A stretch of 64,000 nt of DNA, taken from the NCBI RefSeq assembly GCF_000277405.1, contig NC_017741.1, positions 744,001 to 808,000 of the forward strand, read 5' to 3'. The notes below the pieces were generated by a model that did no database searches, was not told where the DNA came from, and worked only from the letters and a program-made list of their open reading frames with translations. This DNA is from Helicobacter pylori Shi112. GTDB taxonomy: Bacteria; Campylobacterota; Campylobacteria; Campylobacterales; Helicobacteraceae. Made by a program: the position numbers and the translations under genes. The stretch's first letter is position 1, and each line of letters starts with the position of its first letter. Of the stretch, positions 45,918 through 56,100 are shown one piece after another.

Positions 45918-47888
45918 ATGATAAAAAGCCAAAAAGAATATTTAGAAAGAATTGAATATTTAAACACCCTATCGCACCATTATTACAACCTTGATGATCC
46001 CATCGTAAGCGATGCGGTCTATGACGAACTTTATCAAGAATTAAAAGCTTATGAAGAAAAAAACCCTAATAGCATTCAAGCCAATTCCCCTACCCAAAAA
46101 GTGGGGGCTACTACCCCCAATTCGTTCAATAAAAACCCCCATTTAATGCGGATGTGGAGCTTAGATGATGTGTTCAATCAAAGCGAATTGCAAGCGTGGT
46201 TGCAACGCATTTTAAAAGCCTATCCTAGCGCTTCGTTCGTGTGTTCGCCCAAACTTGATGGGGTTTCGCTCAATCTTTTGTATCAACATGGCAAGCTAGT
46301 GAAGGCGACCACTAGGGGCAACGGCTTAGAAGGGGAATTAGTGAGCGCAAACGCTAAACACATCGCTAATATCCCCCACGCTATCGCTTATAATGGAGAA
46401 ATAGAAATCAGGGGCGAAGTGATCATTTCTAAAAAGGATTTTGACGCTTTAAACAAAGAGCACTTAAACGCTAATGAACCCCTATTCGCTAACCCTAGAA
46501 ATGCCGCATCAGGGAGTTTGAGACAGCTTGATAGCGAAATCACTAAAAAGCGTAAATTGCAATTCATTCCTTGGGGCGTGGGCAAGCATTCTTTAAATTT
46601 CCCAAGCTTTAAGGAGTGTTTGGATTTTATTGTTTCGCTAGGTTTTAGCGCTATTCAATACTTAAGCCTAAACAAAAACCACCAAGAAATAGAAGAAAAT
46701 TACCACACCCTAATTAAAGAAAGGGAGGGCTTTTTTGCCCTTTTAGACGGCATGGTGATCGTTGTGAATGAATTAAATATTCAAAAGGAGCTAGGCTACA
46801 CGCAAAAATCCCCCAAATTCGCTTGCGCTTATAAATTCCCGGCTCTAGAAAAACACACCAAAATTGTAGGAATCATTAACCAAGTGGGGCGCAGCGGGGC
46901 GATCACACCGGTCGCTGTTTTAGAGCCTGTAGAAATTGCTGGAGCTATCATTACGAAAGCGACCTTACACAATTATTCTGAAATTGAAAAAAAGAATATC
47001 ATGCTCAATGATAGGGTTGTGGTCATTAGAAGCGGCGATGTGATCCCTAAAATCATCAAACCTTTAGAATCTTATAGGGACGGCTCGCAACATAAGATTG
47101 AGCGCCCCAAAGTTTGCCCTATATGTTCGCATGAGCTTTTGTGCGAAGAGATTTTTACTTATTGTCAAAACTTAAACTGCCCGGCAAGGTTGAAAGAAAG
47201 CTTGATTCATTTCGCTTCTAAAGACGCTTTAAACATTCAAGGCCTAGGCGATAAAGTCATAGAGCAACTTTTTGAAGAAAAACTCATTTTTAACGCCCTG
47301 GATTTGTATGCTTTAAAATTAGAAGATTTAATGCGGCTAGACAAATTCAAAATCAAAAAAGCTCAAAATCTATTGGACGCTATTCAAAAAAGCAAAAACC
47401 CTCCCTTATGGCGTTTGATTAACGCTTTAGGGATTGAGCATATTGGTAAGGGAGCGAGTAAAACGCTGGCTAAATACGGCTTAAATGTGTTAGAAAAAAG
47501 CGAAGCCGAATTTTTAGAAATGGAAGGCTTTGGGGTGGAAATGGCGCGCTCTTTAGTCAATTTTTATGCGAGCAATCAGGAATTTATCCGATCGTTATTT
47601 GATTTGTTAAACCCTAAAAACAGCGATATGGCCAAAGAAAAGCAAAAAAGCTCTTCTGTTTTCAATCATAAAACGATTGTTTTAACCGGCACGCTTTCTA
47701 AACCACGGCAAGAATACGCTCAAATGTTGGAAAATTTAGGGGCAAAAATTTCTTCAAGCGTGAGCGCTAAAACCGATTTTTTAATCGCTGGAGAAAACGC
47801 CGGCTCAAAACTCGCTCTAGCACAAAAACATGGCGTGAGCGTTTTGAATGAAGAAGAATTGTTAAAGCGCCTTAAAGAATTTGATTAA
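45918..47888 (+). CDS. ligA: NAD-dependent DNA ligase
   Basis: 656 residues. Adenylation domain with K112 in SPKLDGVSLN, OB fold, four-cysteine zinc finger (CPICSHELLC…CQNLNCPARL), HhH region (GLGDKVIEQLFEE, GIEHIGKGAS) and C-terminal BRCT domain (KTIVLTGTLSKPRQEYA). Seals replication nicks; essential. Confidence 0.97.
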   Translation: MIKSQKEYLERIEYLNTLSHHYYNLDDPIVSDAVYDELYQELKAYEEKNPNSIQANSPTQKVGATTPNSFNKNPHLMRMWSLDDVFNQSELQAWLQRILKAYPSASFVCSPKLDGVSLNLLYQHGKLVKATTRGNGLEGELVSANAKHIANIPHAIAYNGEIEIRGEVIISKKDFDALNKEHLNANEPLFANPRNAASGSLRQLDSEITKKRKLQFIPWGVGKHSLNFPSFKECLDFIVSLGFSAIQYLSLNKNHQEIEENYHTLIKEREGFFALLDGMVIVVNELNIQKELGYTQKSPKFACAYKFPALEKHTKIVGIINQVGRSGAITPVAVLEPVEIAGAIITKATLHNYSEIEKKNIMLNDRVVVIRSGDVIPKIIKPLESYRDGSQHKIERPKVCPICSHELLCEEIFTYCQNLNCPARLKESLIHFASKDALNIQGLGDKVIEQLFEEKLIFNALDLYALKLEDLMRLDKFKIKKAQNLLDAIQKSKNPPLWRLINALGIEHIGKGASKTLAKYGLNVLEKSEAEFLEMEGFGVEMARSLVNFYASNQEFIRSLFDLLNPKNSDMAKEKQKSSSVFNHKTIVLTGTLSKPRQEYAQMLENLGAKISSSVSAKTDFLIAGENAGSKLALAQKHGVSVLNEEELLKRLKEFD

Positions 47889-47951
47889 ATTCTAAAGAAA
47901 AATTCCAATTTTCATTCTTAATGAATTTACTCACAAGATCCTATTTTATAG

Positions 47952-47957
47952 TAGAAT
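47952..47957 (+). promoter_or_regulatory. -10 element of the RHH-like gene
   Basis: TAGAAT 32 nt before the ATG at 47989, with AAGGAG at 47978–47983 as ribosome site. Confidence 0.45.
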
Positions 47958-47988
47958 GCGAAAAATAAAGATACTTTAAGGAGCAATA

Positions 47989-48321
47989 ATGGAACACCAT
48001 AAAGCGCACACAACCATTCAGGCTTTACAAGCCAAACGCAAAAAATTGCTAACAGAATTAGCCGAGTTAGAAGCAGAAATAAAAGTGAGTAGCGAACGAA
48101 AAAGCGGTTTTAACATTTCGCTCTCGCCCAGTTTGTTAGCTGAAATAGAAGAGATAGAATACGAAGAAAAAACCAGTAAAGAGCGAAGAATCAATCATAG
48201 CGTTTTACTCTCTCCTAGTTTTATGACTAAAGTGGATGAATACATGAAAGAGAAAGGTTTTTCTAACCGCTCGCTCCTCTTTGAAAAAGCGTTGGAATTT
48301 TATATGTTAAAGCACCCATAA
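47989..48321 (+). CDS. Coiled-coil plus ribbon-helix-helix-like protein, possible DNA-binding regulator (HP0614-like)
   Basis: 110 residues. Residues 8–36 form a heptad-rich coiled coil (LQAKRKKLLTELAELEAEI). Two similar segments follow: FNISLSPSLLAEIEEIE and HSVLLSPSFMTKVDEYM. The second continues KGFSNRSLLFEKALEFYM, the strand–helix–helix pattern of MetJ/Arc/CopG-type repressors. A regulator role is inferred. Not recognised as a named gene. It precedes the ABC exporter pair by 319 bp. Confidence 0.65.
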   Translation: MEHHKAHTTIQALQAKRKKLLTELAELEAEIKVSSERKSGFNISLSPSLLAEIEEIEYEEKTSKERRINHSVLLSPSFMTKVDEYMKEKGFSNRSLLFEKALEFYMLKHP

Positions 48322-48640
48322 AACCAATAACGGACAAAAATGAGAGAGTGTTTGGGGTTTTGATCGTGAAAAATCAAAAACTCCGTTTCTTTTTTAGGGT
48401 CTTTCTTATTTAAAACTTTGGCTTTGTCTATTTTTTAGAGTTGGAGTGCTTTTTAAAATCGTTTTATGTTGTTTATGCGATTAGAGCGTATCTATCAGTA
48501 ACTCTTTTGGCTCGTTTTATCAAAGATTAGTTAATTTTTTAGCAACACTACGCTAAATAAAACCACCGTTTGAATACAATAATCCTAGATGGGATTTTAA
48601 ATCATTTCTGTCAAAGGGGGTTTTATGCAAAGGGGATTTT
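48322..48640. other. 319-bp intergenic stretch before the ABC exporter
   Basis: No gene longer than a few codons is evident. A short inverted repeat (TTTTGAT…ATCAAAA, about 48358–48379) may be a weak terminator for the RHH-like gene. T-rich tracts and AATACAATAATCC-like sequence near 48573–48586 could be promoter material. The end holds a mini-ORF leader (listed separately). Confidence 0.5.
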
Positions 48641-48651
48641 ATGATTTCTAA
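48625..48651 (+). promoter_or_regulatory. Eight-codon leader ORF overlapping the ABC ATPase start
   Basis: AAAGGGGG (48613–48620) precedes ATG at 48625, which reads MQRGFYDF and stops at 48649–48651. The ABC ATPase ATG (48641) lies inside it in another frame, after its own AAAGGGG. The two ribosome-site/start blocks look like a local duplication. Translational coupling is inferred. Confidence 0.4.
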
Positions 48652-49342
48652 TATCAACATTACACCTAAAAAAAACATTAAAAACGCTTTAAATGTAAAT
48701 AATTTTTCATTTAAGAGTAATACTAGCACAGCTATTATTGGCACAAACGGTGCTGGAAAGTCAACGCTTATCAATACTATTCTAGGTATTAGAGCGGACT
48801 ACAATATCAAAGCACAAAACAATAACACCCCATACAAAAATAATATTATGCCACAACGCAAACAATTTGGAGTTGTATCTAATCTGTTCAATTATCCACC
48901 TGGACTAAATGCAAACGATATATTTAGATTCTATAAATTTTTTTATAAAAACTGCACCATAAATCTATTTGATAAAAAACTTTTAAATAAAACTTACGAA
49001 TCATTAAGTGATGGACAAAAACAACGATTGAAAATTGACTTAGCTCTTAGCCATCACCCACAATTAGTTATCATGGATGAACCAGAAACCAGTTTAGAAC
49101 AGAATGCTCTTATAAAACTATCAAGTCTTATTGAGTTGCGTAATACCCAACAACTTACAAGCATTATTGCTACTCATGATCTGATTGTTTTAGAAAGTTG
49201 CAAATGGGTCTTGCTTCTTAATGGTGGCAACATTGCTAAATATGAGACTTTAGATTCTATATTAAAAACTATAACTATATCTTTCAGCCTTAAAGAAAAA
49301 CTGAGCGCAAAAGACTTATTGGCATTACTAAAGGATATTTAA
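48641..49342 (+). CDS. ABC exporter ATP-binding subunit (HP0613-like)
   Basis: 233 residues. Walker A GTNGAGKST, Q-loop region FGVVSN, signature LSDGQ, Walker B LVIMDEPET and H-loop THD are all present, so the ATPase should be active. Codon use is more A/T-ending and Asn/Ile-rich than neighbouring genes, suggesting acquisition. The stop overlaps the permease start. Substrate unknown; this ATPase plus small ABC-2 permease layout is common for drug, polyketide and bacteriocin-immunity exporters. Confidence 0.88.
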   Translation: MISNINITPKKNIKNALNVNNFSFKSNTSTAIIGTNGAGKSTLINTILGIRADYNIKAQNNNTPYKNNIMPQRKQFGVVSNLFNYPPGLNANDIFRFYKFFYKNCTINLFDKKLLNKTYESLSDGQKQRLKIDLALSHHPQLVIMDEPETSLEQNALIKLSSLIELRNTQQLTSIIATHDLIVLESCKWVLLLNGGNIAKYETLDSILKTITISFSLKEKLSAKDLLALLKDI

Positions 49343-50091
49343 TGGGTGCAATTTTATCTATTTTAAAGCTTGAAATCAAATCTTATCTTACCAATACAAG
49401 TGCATTATTTTGGACTTTTATTTATCCCATTTTAATGCTCTTACTACTAGTTTTTGTTTTTTCAAAAAATACCACTGAGGTTTTTTATTTTAATAGCATC
49501 ATAGGTCTAATGGGACTGCTTATTATCTCTAGTGCAATTTTTGGTCTCACACAAGCTATAGCAAGCTTGAGATCACACAATGTATTCTTGTTTTATATAC
49601 TATCGCCAGCAACTTTAAAACAAATAACTCTTGCACTCATTGCTTCAAGACTAATAATTGTGATCATATATGCGTTTACCTTTATCGGAATCTCTTTTTA
49701 TACACTCAACATTTTTGATCTCCTTAATTTTAAAACGCTCATTTTTGGATTTATTAGCATTTTTTCAAGCTCATTATTTTGCTTTTGTTTAGCCATTTTT
49801 GTCGCTAAAATCTTTCAAAATGAACAAAGTATCTTAGGATTTGCCAACATTATCAATCTCTACGCAGTAATTTCTTGTAATGTATTTGTTTCTCTAGACT
49901 ATCTACCTAGTATTGGTCAGTTATTTATCAAAACTTCTGTTTTTTACCAACTTAACCAACTTTTACTAAAGTCCTTTCAAGGAATTGACCCTATACTAAT
50001 ACTGATAGCTTCAACACTTTTCATTGTTTGTGGCATTACCCTCTTTTTACTAAGCGCTAATCGCATGCTGTTAATAGAACGCATGCGTTAA
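49342..50091 (+). CDS. ABC-2 type exporter permease (HP0612-like)
   Basis: 249 residues with six predicted transmembrane helices (about 21–40, 51–75, 95–120, 130–155, 165–185 and 220–242), the usual ABC-2 architecture. The first base of its ATG is the last base of the ATPase stop (TAATG). It should form a homodimer with two copies of the upstream ATPase. Same atypical codon use. Convergent with faaA. Confidence 0.87.
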   Translation: MGAILSILKLEIKSYLTNTSALFWTFIYPILMLLLLVFVFSKNTTEVFYFNSIIGLMGLLIISSAIFGLTQAIASLRSHNVFLFYILSPATLKQITLALIASRLIIVIIYAFTFIGISFYTLNIFDLLNFKTLIFGFISIFSSSLFCFCLAIFVAKIFQNEQSILGFANIINLYAVISCNVFVSLDYLPSIGQLFIKTSVFYQLNQLLLKSFQGIDPILILIASTLFIVCGITLFLLSANRMLLIERMR

Positions 50092-50128
50092 ATATTTTAA
50101 TCCCACCATTGATTCATTTAATGGCTCA

Positions 50129-50152
50129 AAAAGGGGTAAGCCCCCACCTTTT
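50129..50152. terminator. Bidirectional terminator between the ABC permease and faaA
   Basis: AAAAGG (50129–50134) pairs with CCTTTT (50147–50152), with an inner GG/CC pairing. T-runs flank it on both strands and its right arm overlaps the faaA stop codon (50153–50151). Confidence 0.55.
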
Positions 50153-53100
50153 AAAACGCTAAACGCATTCCAATGTTTCCGGTGATATTGATCATTTTGT
50201 AATCCAATCCAAACCTAGCCCCCACCCCAGCATTCGCATAAAAGCTTTTAAACAACCTCACTTCCCCACCTGTAGTGATGCTCGCAAAAGTGTTGTAAAG
50301 CTCGCCTTTTCTGTAGCTCAAAGTGTTATCGCCAATGAAACGCACCAATTTATCCCCCATTGATCGCACCAATAAATCCCTACCAATGCCGCCAATCGCA
50401 TAAAAATAAGAGTTTTTATTGAAATAATGGCGGTTTTCAAAAGCAAAATCAATCGTTAAAACGGATTTTTTAGACGGATCCGCGTTCGCTTTAAACTGGT
50501 TATAGAGTGCGTTATTCATCACCCCTTCTAAACCGGTCATGCCAATATAGTAATACCTTAAACCAATTTGAGGTTTTAAAATGATGCTTTTGTTTTTAAA
50601 CATGAAATCATACCCGTAATTGACTCTCGCGTTCGTCGTCCATGTGCTGTATTGATAAGATTGGTTGATCATAGAAAGCAGAGCGTCGTTGGAGCTGATC
50701 TGGGTTTTATTAGCCCCCCAAGTTTCATTGACGCTAAAGGTTAGCTCGCTCTTTTTAATGAAAGCTCTCGCATACAAGCCCACATCCACATTATCAGATT
50801 TAGAACTAGTGATGCGTTCATAAAACCCGCTATACCCATAAGCCGCATACCCTCCAACAATCACACCCTTAATAAATCTGTCATAGCCCACATTGATACC
50901 ATAGAGCGTTCCTGTGCCATTTTCCACAAAGCTCACGCCCCCAACGCCGGTTGCCCAAAGGTTGTTTTTTAATTTATCCCTTTGAGAGTATTTTAAAATC
51001 ACATCCATCGCGTTAGGGATTGCGTCAGCAAATCTTTGGTTTTTAAGGCTGCTCAAGCGCTCGCTAAAATCCGTTGAATCAAAGGAAGCGAAATTAGAAA
51101 GCTTTGCTAAACGGCCCATTTGTTGCGTGTAAGTGTTGAGCTGTAAAACATCGGTGGAATTGTTTTTAAGATTGGAGTTAGTAAGCATGCCTAAAGCACC
51201 GGTAATATCTTTCATTAAAGTAACAATGTGTTCAGTGGGCGTGTCTTGCAAATAATAAGGCGCAAACAAGGGATTACCCCCTTTAGCCATAAAAAGCGCA
51301 TTCAGCCACATAAGGGAATTATTGCCCGCAGATTCGATCGCATTCAAACCAGCGCTGCCTTGAATGTATTTGATGTAATACTCCAAACTAGGGGCTTGAA
51401 TGTTAATGGGTTTATCAGAGACGGTAACTTGAACCTTATCATAAAGGATAGATGAATACACCATTTGCCCTTGATTATCTTTAAAGCTTACCACAAGACC
51501 CCCATCTTTAATATTGACCGGTTTATTGTCATAACTTAACGAATCGCCATTTAGTCGCATGCGTTTGCCATTAAAATCAATGAGGGTGTAAAGCTTGAGG
51601 TAATCGCTCAAGCTCCCTCCAAGAATCATTTGATTATCATAGCCATAAACCATGCGTTTAGCGTCCATAAGCGTGTAAGCGCCTTGCTTGAGTTGAGTGT
51701 TAAAATTAATTAAAGCTTGATTATTGTAAGACATGATCGTAGAAGTGCGAGTTACATTAATAATCGTTTGATGGGTGGGATTATTAAGATTAAAGATTAA
51801 TGGCCCTTCGCTCTTGAAATCGCCCCCCACATTCAAGCCGTTTTCATTCGTGCTGAGAGTCGCTCCTTTTACCACATTGAGATTACCGCTAATATCAGCC
51901 CTATGATTAGAGTTATTGTTAAAAGCGTTATTCACGATCAAATTATTCGCCCTTAAAAGAGCGTTTGATCCTAAATCCAAAGTCCCGATCGTGGTATTTT
52001 GTAAGACTTTTGAAAAATCCACTAATCCGTTCGCTTTAATTGTTCCTAAAAATGTGAAATTATTCGCATTCACTTCTAGCGTTTCATCGGTTGGAGCGCT
52101 TAAAGAATTAGCTTTTTTCTCGCCCATGCAATTTAAAACATTCACGCAAATCTGACCTTTTTGAACGCTAATGTCATTTTTAGAAGCATTCAGCGTTAAG
52201 CCGTTGGTAGCGTTTAAGGTATCTAGTGAAATACTAGAAAAATCTTGAGAAATAAATGAAAGCTTGCCCTGATATTGCGTGAAATTGATCGTATTTTTCC
52301 CGTTAAAGATAATGGACTTGCCCGCTACAAAATTCAATCCCCCCCCTGTGGCGTTACTAAACGAGCTGTTATTCACAAACACATAATCTTTAGCTAAGAA
52401 ATTAAAATTCCCTTTTTGCCAGAGGTTGTGCAAGCCTTTAGGTTTGAGCAAAGAGCCCATGCCCAATTTCTTCAATTCATCTTGTAAGGGTTTAGGCAGT
52501 ATAGATCCCAAACCTTGATGATAAACGCCTCCAAAGCCCTTATCAGCGATGATTTTATTAATCATTTGCCCTAAGACTTGATTGCTCATGATCTTATTCA
52601 CTACGCCTTCGCCTAACAAATCGTTCAGCACTTTTTGACCCATTCCAGAAATCGCGCCCAACAATTCCTTACTGGGGTTAGTGATGCTATTTAAAGCGAT
52701 ATTCACTAACACGCTTAAATCCTGCGGGCCTAGCCAAGAAATGAGCTTATTGATTAAGGGGGCTTGATTGATCATTTGATTTAGAATATCCCCAAAGGTC
52801 GTTTTGTCTAAGAAATTCTGTAAGTCTTTAGAATTAGCGTTAGAACCTATTTTATCAAGGGCTTGATTTAACCCTCCAGGCACAAAATTATTGGCAAAAG
52901 AACTCAAACTTTGTTTTCCATACCAGTTATTGATGAAATTCTCTACATTTTCAATCCCTAAAGTTTTGACAATGAATTTTTCAAATCCTGAAGAATGGGC
53001 TTGGATTTGTTCTAAGAGCATTTGATCGATTTCTTTTCTTTTTATAGGATCTAGCGCGTTTAAAAGCCCGTTTTCACCAAAAACATCGCCCACCGTTTTA

Positions 53101-56100
53101 GAATTTAAAATTTCCATGATCGCGTTTTTAAATGCGCTCACGCCTAAGAGGTTATTCACTTCAGTAGGGTTAAGCAATGAGCTTAAAGTTTTAGAGCCAA
53201 AATCTTTAGGGATCATGCTGGCTAGATCTTTAGGGATGGCATTATCATTCAAACTCTCTTCATAAATAATATTAGAAAGGATATTCCCCAAACCTTTTTC
53301 CCCAAAAAGCTTATCAATACCCTCTTTCCCCAGATAAGAAAAGATTTTATCGGTCCCTTGAGCGTCAATATTGGCTTGATTGAGCACCAAATTTGTGCCG
53401 CTTTCAAAAGACACATTCGCGCTCCCTCCGCTCCCCCAAGCGTTCCCGCTGCCGATTGTCCCGGTAATGTAAATGTTTTTAGCCCTAAAATTAGCGTTAA
53501 TGTAGCCCAAATAAGGCGAAGTGGAATTGAGCAACTGCCCTAAATTAGTCTGCCTAAACATCTGGCAAGTGTTATCCCCAACCGCGCATGGCTCTTTATA
53601 GCCATCGCCTCCAAACCACACCACGCTTTTAGTGTTCGTTTGCCCTTCTTTGATTGCCCCCACAACGAGATTGCCTTGAGAGAAATGATAATTAGCCGTG
53701 TTAGAAAATCCATTAATGATCTTTAATAAGCTCTTCCAATTTTCTTGGTTTAAAGTGATACCATATTTTTCAAAGATACCAAGAATAGTTTCAAAACTAT
53801 TCGGGCTATTGAAATTGAGATTATCTAAAGCCCCCGAAGATAAAAGATTGGCTATTTTAGGCAAAAATTCCTTACCCAAGCTGGCAATAATACTTAAATC
53901 TTGCTTAGTGATAGCCTGATTATAAATGTGTAAGGCTTGTAAGGGCTGGTTTTGCGCGTTATAAGTCCCTGGTATCTCATTATTTTGATTAAAGCCTTTG
54001 ATATTGCTATTCAAATAATAAGTGCCGGTCTTATCGCTTGTGTAATTATAGGAATTAGAGCTTTCATCATAAGGGTTTTTTTGGTAATCATACAAGCTGG
54101 GAGCGAGATTAAACATCTCATTATTAGAAGCGTAGTTCTGAGAAATCTGCACTTTCAAGCGGTTGTTATGCAAGGTTTCTGTAATCGTTTCAGTCGTGTT
54201 GAGCGGGTTAGTGAAACTCCAAGAATGAACGCCGTTATTAAACGAGTAATCAGCCTTTTCAATCTGTATGCCATAAAAACGGATCTTTTCATAGCCGTTA
54301 TTCCCCATTAAACCCTGAATATTTTGGGCTTGTAAAATATTATAAACTAAGGGCTTGTTTTCTGCATCAAATAAATTCACATTAGACAGATTCAAAACCC
54401 CTTGAGTTCCAAAGCTGAAATTCCCGCTTGCATTAATGGATAAAGCGTTAGCGCCATTACCTAAAAGGTTTAGAGTGCCGTTTAAAAGAACGCTTTGAAA
54501 ATTCAGGGTGCTGTTGTTGCCTAAATCAAATGAAGCGTCTGCATTAAAGGTCGCTAGTTTAGTGAAAGAAATTTGAGAATTATTAGCATAAAAACTCACA
54601 GGAGCGTTAAAAACGCTATCGCCATTGAAGTTCAACAAGCTTGATCCGTTGAGGTTGAAATCCGTTTCCCCTTCTACGCTAAGCGCATTAAAGCTCGCTT
54701 GAGAACTTTCAGCTAAATTCATCGTAGAGTTATTTTCAAAAGTGGAAGCCCCTTGGAAATTGATATGGATATTTTTAGCCCTTAAATTGAGCGTGGCTTG
54801 ATTAAAATTCGTATTCCCTTTGAAATTGATAAGGCGCACAGAGTTGCCAAAATCAGGCGTTTTACCAAATAGCGGGATGCCATAAAAGGTTACATTAGCG
54901 TTATTGAAATTTGCTTGATTGAAGCTTAATTGAGCGTTAGGGTTCAAATTCAAATAAGACACCCCATTAAAAGCGGTTGTGCCGTTAAAATTCGCCACGC
55001 TGTTGTTGTAAAAAGAAAGGCTTGAAGCGTTTTCTAAAGTCGTTTGGGTTTGGCTATCCCCAATATTAATAGCAGCGTTGGGCTTGACTGAAAGCCTGGA
55101 ATTATTGAAAGTAACATTCCCATTCAATGAAGACTGATTCACATTCTTAGACACATCAATAACCATTTGAGAGTTATTGAAAATAATGTTATTAGCTTTC
55201 AAATCATAGCGGATACCCCCCCCTAAAATGGAATTAGTAAATATCAAATCCGTATTCGCAACCATATTCACATACGATGAGCCGCTCTCAGTCGCTCCGT
55301 TAATATTGGTCCAGCCGCTAAAAGTGGTGTTTTCAAAAGTGATACGCCCTGAATTAAAATTAAAGCCTCCCCATGTGAAATCCCTAAAGTTAGAGTTTTT
55401 AATATCCATAGAAAGCCTGGAATTGAAATTCGCCCAAGAATGCTGACTCGCGCTGGTTTGTAAGCCCATAGCCACGGTTTGGAAATTCGTGTAATTTAAC
55501 CCGTCAGCGTTCAAGGTTTCATCAGCGTTAAAATTAATCGTCGCCCCACCGCCAGCGTTAGGGTTGCCGACATTAAAATTATTCGTTAAAAAGATATTAG
55601 TCGCGTTGAAATTGCCATGCAAATACAGCAAATTATTCTTACCAAACCAGATAGATCCGCCATTATTATTGGCTTTTTCTTGCGCGCTCCCTAAAAGCAA
55701 AGTCCCTACCACCGTAGCCCCAAAGTTCAGCGACCACGCAAAAGCGCTAGAGCCAATAAGGTCTTGATTTTTATAAGGCGCGATATAGCACACGCCAACA
55801 CACACAGGGGTTTTTCCTGGAATAAAATCAAATTGCTTCCTCACTTGACTCCAAATATCTTTAGAATCAGCGTCTGTGTGGAAAGGCGAAGAATTGAGCG
55901 TAAGGTATTTATAAGTGATAGAGCCCGGGTTAAAAGTTTCTTCAAAAACAAATTTTTGGCCGTTGCTTTGGGTGAATTGCACAAAAAAAGTATTATTATC
56001 CGCTCTTAATAAAGTCCCTTGTTCGCCGCCATAATGGATCAGATTCCATAAATTTTTTGAAAAAACATTATCCGCCAAAATTTCATTATTATATTTAATG

